From Alphaproteobacteria bacterium (GTDB taxonomy: Bacteria; Pseudomonadota; Alphaproteobacteria; Caulobacterales; Aquidulcibacteraceae): a DNA stretch of 64,000 bases. The stretch spans positions 1 to 64,000 of the forward strand of contig JAUIJZ010000002.1 of the NCBI GenBank assembly GCA_030430715.1. Reading direction: 5' to 3'. Below, piece by piece: positions 1 through 8,131 of this stretch; the stretch's first letter is position 1; each line of letters opens with the position of its first letter. The notes beneath the pieces were generated by a model. The model searched no databases. It worked only from the letters and a program-made list of their open reading frames with translations, and was not told the DNA's origin. A program made the translations under genes and the position numbers.

Positions 1-365
1 GGCGTTCGCGGCCCTTCAGCAGCGATGATCAGGTCGAGCGGGATCTCCTTCCGCTGACCGTTGAAGCTGACGAGCTTGGGGCGCAGCGCGGCGATGCGCT
101 CCACGAACGCTGCGATCAGGTCAGGCTCCGCTCGGTCTCCCATGTGCGGCGCCCCAAGCGACTGCACGGCCCAGCCTTGCGGGCCACGTTGCGCTATCAG
201 CGCGCCAATGCAGACGATCTTGTGGAGCGGCAGCGCCGGAAACTTGTCGCCAAGATACTGCTCGACTTCGGCCTCGGACATATCGCGCCCGTTGATGCGC
301 GAAACTGCCCCAAGGTCGGGCACCGTCTCTAGGTCCCACACGAGAACTGATGGGCGACTGCTCAT
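1..365 (-). CDS. Partial predicted 3'-5' exonuclease (PolB-like exonuclease family), truncated by window edge
   Basis: Own translation of the minus strand from ATG at 365: MSSRPSVLVWDLETVPDLGAVSRINGRDMSEAEVEQYLGDKFPALPLHKIVCIGALIAQRGPQGWAVQSLGAPHMGDRAEPDLIAAFVERIAALRPKLVSFNG... DLET exonuclease motif I and SFNG match the family. Not in the ORF track because it has no stop inside the window. Confidence 0.65.
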   Translation of the reverse strand, partial: MSSRPSVLVWDLETVPDLGAVSRINGRDMSEAEVEQYLGDKFPALPLHKIVCIGALIAQRGPQGWAVQSLGAPHMGDRAEPDLIAAFVERIAALRPKLVSFNGQRKEIPLDLIIAAEGPRT

Positions 366-544
366 TGTGTTCGATGGCGCGGTGATGTGTGCGCCTCCCC
401 TACTCGCCGCATCGATTGCACTTGCGCGAACGCGCGTCCTAGCAACTAGGAAAACTCTAAGTGGGTATCGAAATGGGTAGACGCGGTTCGCCAACCGCCA
501 AACCGCATTTTAGCCTTCAAAATCCTACGATTATATCTTTGCGA

Positions 545-631
545 TGGTGCCCGGAAGAGGACTCGAACCTCCACGCCCTTGCGAGCGCCAGCACCTGAAG
601 CTGGTGCGTCTACCAATTCCGCCATCCGGGC
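545..631 (-). tRNA. tRNA-Leu (anticodon CAG)
   Basis: Reverse complement GCCCGGATGGCGGAATTGGTAGACGCACCAGCTTCAGGTGCTGG...GGTTCGAGTCCTCTTCCGGGCACCA: acceptor stem GCCCGGA/TCCGGGC, class II variable arm, anticodon loop TTCAGGT, encoded CCA. Confidence 0.95.
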
Positions 632-787
632 CCAAAGTGCGGTAGAAGCCGGGGGGTTTAGGGGAGCGCGCGATGCGCGTCAATGCGGCGGCGCTCGTCC
701 CCCTAGCCTGCCGTTCGGCTGGGCGCCGGGGACCGCCGCCCGCGATTGAGTCTGGCGGTATGCGCCGCCCGGGCTTAAGACCCGCGC

Positions 788-1441
788 ATGACTCGCAAAC
801 TTTCCCTCACCGTCGAGAGCCGCAACATCTCCGTCTATCTGCACAAGGGCGACCTGCCCGCCGATGTGACGTTCAACGGCGCCGTCGCCGTGGACAGCGA
901 AACCATGGGGCTCTCGCTGGTGCGCGACCCGCTCTGCCTGGTGCAGCTCTCCGATGGCGGCCCCGAGGCCCATCTGGTCCAGCTCGACCGCCAGACCTAT
1001 GACGCGCCGAACCTGAAGCGCGTGCTGAGCGACAGCGCGGCGCTGAAACTGTTCCACTTCGCCCGCTTCGACGTGGCTATGTTCATGCGCGATCTTTCGA
1101 TCGTATGCGCGCCAATCTATTGCACCAAGATCGCTTCCAAGCTGGTGCGCACCTACACCGATAAGCACGGGCTGAAAGACATCTGCAGAGAATTGCTTGG
1201 CCGCGACATCTCTAAAGAACAGCAATCGAGCGATTGGGGCGCCGCCGATCTATCGGATGCGCAGCTCGCTTACGCAGCTTCGGATGTACTGCATCTGCAT
1301 GCATTGAAGGACAAGCTCGACGCCATGCTGGCGCGCGAAGGCCGCACTGAAATCGCGCAATCGTGCTTCGACTTCCTGCCCTCGCGCGCAGCCCTCGATC
1401 TGGCCGGCTGGGAAGACGTGGACATCTTCGCCCACAGCTAA
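788..1441 (+). CDS. rnd: Ribonuclease D-like 3'-5' exonuclease (DEDD family)
   Basis: VAVDSETMGL (DxE), KLFHFARFDVAMF, YAASDVLHLHAL motifs; compact single-domain RNase D. Confidence 0.85.
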   Translation: MTRKLSLTVESRNISVYLHKGDLPADVTFNGAVAVDSETMGLSLVRDPLCLVQLSDGGPEAHLVQLDRQTYDAPNLKRVLSDSAALKLFHFARFDVAMFMRDLSIVCAPIYCTKIASKLVRTYTDKHGLKDICRELLGRDISKEQQSSDWGAADLSDAQLAYAASDVLHLHALKDKLDAMLAREGRTEIAQSCFDFLPSRAALDLAGWEDVDIFAHS

Positions 1442-1452
1442 GAGCTCAGCTT

Positions 1453-2193
1453 TTAGAAGCCATAGACCAAGCCAAACCGGGTTGTGGTGTCGGTTTCCTC
1501 GCGGCCGGCGGGGGGATCGGATTCGTGGCGCGCCTCGAACGACATACGCGCCGAAAGCGTGTCCGTCATTTGCGCCGTCAACGCGATGCGGTTGGAGGTC
1601 TGCGTCGAAACCTCCGAATACAAAATCTCTGTGTTGTTTGAGAGCGTCACGGCATCGTTGAAGGCGTGCTCGAATTCCGAACCGAGCACCACCGCGAACG
1701 TTTCCTCCGTACCGCCCACGACCGCAGGCGCCGTCGCTGTCGCGGGCGCGGACGCGATCTCGTCAATTCTCAAACCGGGCGCGGCCTTCACCGACCAAGT
1801 GGTCGCCGCATTGTCGATGACGTCATAGCCGAGGCCGACGCCGACGAAGACGCGGTTATCGAAGCCGGAAAATTCGTCGCGCTCATAGGAGGTGCGGAAG
1901 AATCCAAACAACCGGTCGGAAAGCTGACGATCGAGTTGATAGGCGCCGAAGATGCGGTTCTTGCTCTCAAGACCGTCTTGCTCGGCGTAATCGAACGCGA
2001 GTTCGCCATGATGGGTGTAGACGCCGCCTTCGTACTCCACTTCGAGTCCCAAGCCGACATCCGTGGTTTCGGTGTTGCCGGTTGTCAGCCCCGCGGCGAG
2101 CGCGCCTTCGCCGCTCCAGCCCGGATCAGCCAGCGCCGCCGGCGAAGACAAAACGGAAATGGCGCAGGCCGCGCCGAACAAACGCATTTTCAT
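1453..2193 (-). CDS. DUF481/YdiY-family outer membrane protein
   Basis: Signal peptide followed by beta-rich repeats (GLTTGNTETTDVGLGLEVEYEGG...TRFGLVYGF), terminal aromatic. Confidence 0.75.
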   Translation of the reverse strand: MKMRLFGAACAISVLSSPAALADPGWSGEGALAAGLTTGNTETTDVGLGLEVEYEGGVYTHHGELAFDYAEQDGLESKNRIFGAYQLDRQLSDRLFGFFRTSYERDEFSGFDNRVFVGVGLGYDVIDNAATTWSVKAAPGLRIDEIASAPATATAPAVVGGTEETFAVVLGSEFEHAFNDAVTLSNNTEILYSEVSTQTSNRIALTAQMTDTLSARMSFEARHESDPPAGREETDTTTRFGLVYGF

Positions 2194-2256
2194 GAGGGCG
2201 TTGGTGGAATCGCCGCCTCAATATTTCGTTAACCATACGGTAGCGCGGCCGCACAC

Positions 2257-2901
2257 TTAGCTTTTGGATGCATCCGGATGTTTTTCGGGCGCCGCCTTGG
2301 CGAATGCCGGCAACGCACGCGCTTCCTCATCCCAAGCAAGCAGATGTGGAAACGGCGCCAAATCGGTTTTGAAGCGCCGCGCATTATACATTTGCGGCAC
2401 AAGCAGAACGTCGGCGAGTGTCGGCTGATCGCCGAAAGCGAACTTGGTGCGCCCGCGCTGTTCGGCTTGATGCTCCAGCGCAGCAAAGCCCGCCTTGATC
2501 CAATGACGATACCATTCGCCGACATGATCGTCGTTCGTGCTGAACTCAAGCTTGAGCCGGTTGAGCACCGAAAGATTGTTTAGCGGATGAACATCGCAAG
2601 CGATCGTGAGCGCGAACGCGCGTACCTGCGCAGCAGCCCACGCATCGCTTGGTACAAGGCTAGGTTCAGGATGCGCTGCCTCAAGCCAATCCAGGATCGC
2701 TACGGATTGGGTCAGTAATCCCCTGTCCGTCTCCAGCGCCGGCACGCGCATCTGCGGATTACGCTTGCGATACTTCTCACTGAATTGCTCGTCGCCGGCC
2801 AAATTCACCGAGATCGTTTCGTATTTCAGGCCCTTCAGATTGAGCCCAATACGAACGCGATACGCCGCAGAAGAACGCCAGTAATCGTAAAGTGTCAGCA
2901 T
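2257..2901 (-). CDS. maiA: Maleylacetoacetate isomerase (zeta-class GST)
   Basis: MLTLYDYWRSSAAYRVRIGLNLKGLKYE, SSAAYRVRI motif, GDQPTLADVLLVPQMYNARRF. Confidence 0.9.
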   Translation of the reverse strand: MLTLYDYWRSSAAYRVRIGLNLKGLKYETISVNLAGDEQFSEKYRKRNPQMRVPALETDRGLLTQSVAILDWLEAAHPEPSLVPSDAWAAAQVRAFALTIACDVHPLNNLSVLNRLKLEFSTNDDHVGEWYRHWIKAGFAALEHQAEQRGRTKFAFGDQPTLADVLLVPQMYNARRFKTDLAPFPHLLAWDEEARALPAFAKAAPEKHPDASKS

Positions 2902-2977
2902 GTCCGCCGCCTTACTCGCTGCCTACGGGCACCATACGCCCCACGCGCGGACAGCGAAAATGTAAGACGCGTTACGA

Positions 2978-3157
2978 CTAATCCTGCGACACGTCCTTGG
3001 TGCGCGTCTTACCCACACCCATGGCGATGCCGAGGCCAAGCAATACAAGCGCACCAGCCACAATCCATTGCGTTGCGACACCGAGCAGTACCGCGCCATA
3101 GACCAAGCCAGCGAGTAAGATCAGAAAGCCGAACGCATAGATCAGAAAGGTCGACAT
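2978..3157 (-). CDS. Small two-TM membrane protein (59 aa)
   Basis: MSTFLIYAFGFLILLAGLVYGAVLLGVATQWIVAGALVLLGLGIAMGVGKTRTKDVSQD; start chosen at internal ATG preceded by GGAG. Confidence 0.65.
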   Translation of the reverse strand: MSTFLIYAFGFLILLAGLVYGAVLLGVATQWIVAGALVLLGLGIAMGVGKTRTKDVSQD

Positions 3158-3233
3158 AGGTTGCTCCATTCGAGACGAAAGTTCCGCCTCATAAACGGAG
3201 CAACCCTGCCTTTGGGTCCGTATGGAACCCAAA

Positions 3234-4442
3234 TCAGCCTGCTGGCGTCAGACGCAGCAGGCGGCCCTCTGGCTCATCGGTGACCACCCACAATGCGCCA
3301 TCGTCGCCCTCAGCCACGTCACGCACGCGCGCTTCAAGCGGGAAACGCTCTTCGCCGGTAACGCGGTCGCCGTCGATCTCAAGACGCACCAAGCCTAAGG
3401 CGCCGAGCCCGGCAATCACGATGTCGCCCTGCCAAGGAAACATGGAGCCACGATAGAAATGCATGTCGCCAGGGGCGATCACCGGATCCCAATAATAGAC
3501 CGGTTGCTCCATGCCCTCTTGCACCGCGATCCCATCACCGATGGTCTCACCGCTATATTCCACGCCATAAGTGATCACCGGCCAGCCGTAATTGCGACCG
3601 GCGCGCGGAATATTGAGTTCATCGCCACCACGCGGACCGTGCTCGATGGTCCAAAGCTCGCCAGTTTCAGGATGTAAGTCCGCACCCTGAATATTGCGCA
3701 TGCCGTAGGTCCAGATTTCGGGGCGCACGCCCTCCTGACCAACGAAAGGATTATCCGCGGGAATCGATCCATCCGCATTGATGCGCACAACTTTTCCAAG
3801 ATGCGTGGAGAGATCCTGCGCGAGCGGACGCGCATCACGTACTGAGCGCTCGCCCAGCCCGACATAGAGCCGCCCTTCACGATCGAAGACGAGATTGGAG
3901 CCGAAATGCAGCGGCGAATTCCAGCCTGGCTCCTGGCGGAAAATGACTTCCACATTCTCGACGCGCGCAAGATCGGCGCTCAAGCGGCCGCGCGCCACCG
4001 ACGTGCCATTGCTGTTGCCGTCGCGCGGCTCCGAATAAGACCAATACATCATGCGGCTGCTGGCGAAATCGGGCGCCAGCAGGACATCGAGCAATCCACC
4101 TTGGTTGGGCGTCACAACAGCCGGCAACCCTTGCACCGGCTCGGACACCGCACCATCGCGGCTCACGACGCGCAAACGGCCAGGGCGCTCGGTGACGAGC
4201 ATGCGTCCATCCGGCAAAAATGCGATGGCCCAAGGATGTTCGAGGCCGGAAGCGATTGTCTGCACATCAAGCTGCACGCCGGAAACGCGCTCCGGCGCAC
4301 GCGTCTGTCCCGGAAAAGCCGGCGAAAATTCCGTGTTCGGCTCACCTTGCGCAACGGGCGGGCCAGCCTCGACCTGCTCTCCGTCAGGCGATCCTGAACA
4401 AGCGGCCAATATCAATGCGGCAAAGACAATAAGATTACGCAT
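3234..4442 (-). CDS. PQQ-dependent sugar dehydrogenase (soluble glucose/aldose dehydrogenase-like), lipoprotein
   Basis: Lipobox LILAACSG; ASGLEHPWAIAFLPDGRMLVTERPGRLRVV, GEDxLN-like HGPRGGDELNIPRAGRNYGWPVITYG. Confidence 0.9.
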   Translation of the reverse strand: MRNLIVFAALILAACSGSPDGEQVEAGPPVAQGEPNTEFSPAFPGQTRAPERVSGVQLDVQTIASGLEHPWAIAFLPDGRMLVTERPGRLRVVSRDGAVSEPVQGLPAVVTPNQGGLLDVLLAPDFASSRMMYWSYSEPRDGNSNGTSVARGRLSADLARVENVEVIFRQEPGWNSPLHFGSNLVFDREGRLYVGLGERSVRDARPLAQDLSTHLGKVVRINADGSIPADNPFVGQEGVRPEIWTYGMRNIQGADLHPETGELWTIEHGPRGGDELNIPRAGRNYGWPVITYGVEYSGETIGDGIAVQEGMEQPVYYWDPVIAPGDMHFYRGSMFPWQGDIVIAGLGALGLVRLEIDGDRVTGEERFPLEARVRDVAEGDDGALWVVTDEPEGRLLRLTPAG

Positions 4443-4570
4443 GCCTGCAATAGCTCCCCTCAATTCCGTGCGCATGGAGATATGCCGCGCTGGTTGTGAC
4501 TTCCACCGCTTTTTTTGTCGCGCCGCCGCCGCGCACGGGCTAACATGCCGCTCAAGCCCGAGGGGACGGC

Positions 4571-5206
4571 GTGGCGGATATTTTCATCTCCTACTCGCGG
4601 CTCGATCATGAGCGCGTGCAGCCAATTGTCGATCGGCTCAATTCGTTGGGCTATTCGATCTGGTGGGACAAGCATCTGCGCGCCGGCGAAGTTTTCGTCG
4701 ATGAGATCGAACGCGAACTTGACAGCGCTAAAGCGGTGCTGACGGCATGGAGCCACCATGCGCGCGCCTCAACCTGGGTGTACGCCGAATCCAGCCGCGG
4801 CCTCGACGCGCGCAAATTCCTGCAAGTGCGGCTCGATAATGTACAACTTCCCCTGCCGTTCGACGCCTTGCAAGTCGCCGACATGAGCGCCGCGCGCCCC
4901 GAATGGGGCCCGTTCGAAGCTGCGCTGCAACATCTCGTACGCAACGGGCAGCAACCGGAAACGCCGCGCCGCGTCAGCGCGCCCGGCTTGCTGGCGACCC
5001 CCGCCGCCGCCGGCGCGCCGAAATTGCTGACCACCGCCACCAGCGCCACATTGTTGGCTTATGCCGGCGCGCTCACCGCGACCTATAACGGCGCGATGAC
5101 CCCTGACCAATTGCAGATCGCCCTCACTGGCATGATCGGCGTGGGCGGCGCCTGCGCGGGCCTCAGCGCCCAGCGGCTGTTCGCTGTCATACGCGCGGGA
5201 GGTTGA
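4571..5206 (+). CDS. TIR-domain protein with C-terminal hydrophobic/TM region
   Basis: MADIFISYSRLDHERVQPIVDRLNSLGYSIWWDKHLRAGEVFVDEIERELDSAKAVLTAWSHHARASTWVYAESSRGLDARKFLQVRLDN: FISYSR, WWD, and W-V-x-x-E motifs; C-terminal hydrophobic stretch. Confidence 0.85.
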   Translation: MADIFISYSRLDHERVQPIVDRLNSLGYSIWWDKHLRAGEVFVDEIERELDSAKAVLTAWSHHARASTWVYAESSRGLDARKFLQVRLDNVQLPLPFDALQVADMSAARPEWGPFEAALQHLVRNGQQPETPRRVSAPGLLATPAAAGAPKLLTTATSATLLAYAGALTATYNGAMTPDQLQIALTGMIGVGGACAGLSAQRLFAVIRAGG

Positions 5207-5210
5207 AAAC

Positions 5211-6041
5211 ATGGCCCGCTCCATCCTTCGCGCCTTCGTCAGCGGCACCCGGCAGATGCTGGCGGCGCAATTGTTCATCAGCATCGGCGCCGTCGCCTTG
5301 GCCGGCTGGACGCTGGGCGTCACCAACGATCTCATCCGCGAGCGCGACCGGCTAAGAGAACGCGTCATCCAACTGGAAGAAACGCTGGCGGCATCGGACA
5401 TCGTCGTTCCGCCAACGGCCGAAGTCGTGAACCCGCAGCGCGCGGATACCGCCTATCCGCCATCTGTGCCCCTGCCCGAGAACACGCCGCCACCGGCCGA
5501 GGAAAGCCCAACGCCAGCAACACCCGAAACCGAGCCCGCTGCGCCCATTGATGAGAAAGCCCCCGAGGCCGAGCCCGAGCGCCCGTTCAATCCAGGCCAG
5601 ATCCTCGGCGAATTGTTCGCCCCCGCACCGCCCATGCGCACTGTCGTGCTGCATGCGCGCAGCGATACGGACGCGCGTGTGGCGCGCCGCCTGGCCGACG
5701 AGCTTTCGCAAAGCGCCAATGTCCGCGTGACGGTGGACGTCATGCCGCCACGCGATCCGCGCGAGTCCGGATATTCTTATTTCGACGGCCGCCAAAGCCG
5801 AACCGCCGCCGGGCTGATGCAGCGCTTCCACGATATCGCACGGCGCAATGAGGTGGCGGCGTGGTCAGCCCAGCTGCGCGGCGTGGCCCTGCCTGCCCAG
5901 GGCGAATATACCGCCGACCGGCTGGATATTGTGCTGCCTGCCCTGCCGGTCTCGTCGAGCATCAACCCGAACCTGCAATTGCAGCGCATCGATCCGCGCG
6001 CGCTCCAACAGCAGCAACAACGGGCGCCCACCATCCGCTAG
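5211..6041 (+). CDS. Membrane-anchored protein with coiled coil, Pro/Glu-rich linker and C-terminal alpha/beta domain; unknown function
   Basis: N-terminal TM (LFISIGAVALAGWTLGV), leucine-zipper-like segment, PE-rich linker, then VVLHARSDTDARVARRLADELSQ...; starts 4 nt after the TIR stop. Confidence 0.65.
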   Translation: MARSILRAFVSGTRQMLAAQLFISIGAVALAGWTLGVTNDLIRERDRLRERVIQLEETLAASDIVVPPTAEVVNPQRADTAYPPSVPLPENTPPPAEESPTPATPETEPAAPIDEKAPEAEPERPFNPGQILGELFAPAPPMRTVVLHARSDTDARVARRLADELSQSANVRVTVDVMPPRDPRESGYSYFDGRQSRTAAGLMQRFHDIARRNEVAAWSAQLRGVALPAQGEYTADRLDIVLPALPVSSSINPNLQLQRIDPRALQQQQQRAPTIR

Positions 6042-6094
6042 CAGGCGCCGCCTTGCTTCCGCCTCGCAACCGGCCGACATAAAGACCCTCACTC

Positions 6095-6751
6095 ATGTCC
6101 GTTGCTGCTCATACCCAGACCGCCGACTACGTGTGGGAGCCCCGCCGGGTCTCCACGCTGAAAGCCGCGCGCCGGCGTTCGCGCATGGTCGGCGGCATGC
6201 GACGCTTCTTCGTCGCCGGCGCCGGAGCGGCTTTCGCCTCGGTATTCGTGTTTATGGGCCTGCACGCGGTAGAAGGCGGGTTCATGCAGCGCCAGTTCAA
6301 CGCTTCCGAACCGCTCCGCATGATCAACCCCCGCTTCATCGGCCGCACCGATAGCGGCGGGCCCTACCAGCTCTCGGCTGAGTTCGCCGAGCGCTCCCGC
6401 GGCGAAAATCAGCCGATTGAGCTGTTCGCCCCGGTTTATCGAACCGAAGCCGGAACGATCATGCTCGCGCCGCGGGGCAGATATGACGAACTTGCCCAAA
6501 CCGTAGAATTCAACGGAGACGTGCTTTTCTCCGATAGTGGAGGAAATCGCTTCTCCACGCCCGATATGCACGTGGACCTGCAACAGGGCCTTCTCTACGG
6601 CGATGGCGGCGTCACCGGCGCGGGCCCCCTTGGCGTGCTCCAAGCCGACGCTTATGAAGTTCGGGAAAGCAATATGGCTCTGGTGCTGCGTGGCAATGTG
6701 CGCGGCCAGATACCGGACCGTGACGCTCAAGAGGAGGAGCCCGCCCCATGA
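6095..6751 (+). CDS. lptC: LPS export ABC transporter periplasmic protein LptC
   Basis: Single TM, then PYQLSAEFAERS...GNRFSTPDMHVDLQQGLLYGDGGVTGAGPLG; immediately upstream of lptA-lptB. Confidence 0.85.
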   Translation: MSVAAHTQTADYVWEPRRVSTLKAARRRSRMVGGMRRFFVAGAGAAFASVFVFMGLHAVEGGFMQRQFNASEPLRMINPRFIGRTDSGGPYQLSAEFAERSRGENQPIELFAPVYRTEAGTIMLAPRGRYDELAQTVEFNGDVLFSDSGGNRFSTPDMHVDLQQGLLYGDGGVTGAGPLGVLQADAYEVRESNMALVLRGNVRGQIPDRDAQEEEPAP

Positions 6752-7302
6752 GGCTGAGCGCAATCACCGCCATCGGCGTGTTCATCGCCGCCGTCTCGGC
6801 CGCGTTGCCGGCCTCGGCTCAGCTCTCCCAGGGCGGCGGGCCGGTGTCCTATTCCGCTGACAATCTGGAATATTATGACGCCGAACGCCGCCTGGTGCTG
6901 GTCGGGGACGTCGACATCGTTCAGGCCGACGCCCGGCTCCGGGCTGACCGTATCACGCTCTTTTTCTCGCAAGCCTCCAATGAGAGCGAAGCAAGCCAGG
7001 CCAGCACCGGCCCCGGCGGCCTCGGCGCCGGCGATATCGAGCGCATGATCGCCGAGGGCGAAGTCTATTATGTCCGCCCCGCCCAATCCGCGCGCGGCAA
7101 CCGCGCGATTTATGAAATCGCCAATGACAGCGTGACCTTCAGCGGCAATGTCGTCATCGCCTCGAATGAGAACGTCATTCGCGGCGAAACGCTGGTGATG
7201 CGCATCGGTTCACGGCAAACGGTCGTGCGTCCGCCGGGCGGCGGGCGCGTCCAGGGCGTGTTCGTTCCCGGCGAAGATCCGGCCGGCGGCCAGTCCCAAT
7301 AG
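6748..7302 (+). CDS. lptA: LPS transport periplasmic protein LptA (OstA-like)
   Basis: PVSYSADNLEYYDAERRLVLVGDVDIVQADARLRADRITLFF; GNVVIASNENVIRGETLV. Confidence 0.88.
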   Translation: MRLSAITAIGVFIAAVSAALPASAQLSQGGGPVSYSADNLEYYDAERRLVLVGDVDIVQADARLRADRITLFFSQASNESEASQASTGPGGLGAGDIERMIAEGEVYYVRPAQSARGNRAIYEIANDSVTFSGNVVIASNENVIRGETLVMRIGSRQTVVRPPGGGRVQGVFVPGEDPAGGQSQ

Positions 7303-7351
7303 GGCGATTGTTGATCCCCGCTTCACGAAATTTTAGCCGCAACAGGTGGAT

Positions 7352-8119
7352 ATGAGCCCCGAGGGCGCTGCAAGCCGTTCGACCAAAGCCCAGACCGCTG
7401 AAAGCGGCCTTGGCGCGGTCCGATTAGGCAAATCTTATCGCGGCCGCCGCGTGGTGAAGGACGTCTCGCTCTTCGTCAATCGCGGTGAAGTCGTCGGTCT
7501 GCTGGGCCCCAACGGAGCAGGGAAAACCACCTGCTTCTATATGATTACGGGGCTCGTACGCGTGGACCAGGGACAGATCTTGTTGGACGGCCAAGACGTC
7601 ACAACACTGCCCATGTACCAACGCGCCCGGCTTGGCGTCGGCTATTTGCCGCAAGAGCCGTCGATCTTCCGTGGTCTCACCGTCGAACAGAACGTGATGT
7701 CGATCGTCGAACTTTCGGAAAGCAAGAAATCGCGCCGGAAAGAGATTGTCGACGGGTTGCTGGCTGAATTGCACGTGGAGCATCTCAGAGACGCCCCCGC
7801 CTCCGCCCTTTCGGGCGGCGAGCGCCGGCGCGTCGAGATTGCACGCGCTTTGGCGACGCGGCCCTCCTTCATGCTGCTCGACGAGCCTTTCGCAGGCATC
7901 GACCCGCTCGCCATCAACGACATCCGAGAGCTGATCCTGTTCTTGAAGAATAGAGGCCTCGGCATTTTGATCACCGACCACAATGTGCGCGAAACGCTGC
8001 AAATCGTGGATCGGGCTTCGATCATGTTTGACGGCGAAGTGATGTTCGAGGGATCTCCGCAGGAGGTTCTCGCGAGCGACGTCGTCCGCGAAAGGTATCT
8101 CGGCAAAGATTACAATTAG
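7352..8119 (+). CDS. lptB: LPS export ABC transporter ATP-binding protein LptB
   Basis: GLLGPNGAGKTTCFYMITGLV (Walker A), SGGERRRVEIARAL, LDEPFAGIDP, LLITDHNVRETL; GTG at 7346 is an alternative start. Confidence 0.95.
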   Translation: MSPEGAASRSTKAQTAESGLGAVRLGKSYRGRRVVKDVSLFVNRGEVVGLLGPNGAGKTTCFYMITGLVRVDQGQILLDGQDVTTLPMYQRARLGVGYLPQEPSIFRGLTVEQNVMSIVELSESKKSRRKEIVDGLLAELHVEHLRDAPASALSGGERRRVEIARALATRPSFMLLDEPFAGIDPLAINDIRELILFLKNRGLGILITDHNVRETLQIVDRASIMFDGEVMFEGSPQEVLASDVVRERYLGKDYN

Positions 8120-8131
8120 ACGGGGCCCGCG

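Noticed and set aside
61-480. 139-aa + strand ORF at the left edge
   Set aside because: Antisense to the PolB-like exonuclease frame that has real motifs; composition is shadow-like.
3223-3250. GGAAC-N17-CGTC on + strand
   Set aside because: Lies at the 3' end of a minus-strand gene with no downstream + strand gene; -10 imperfect.
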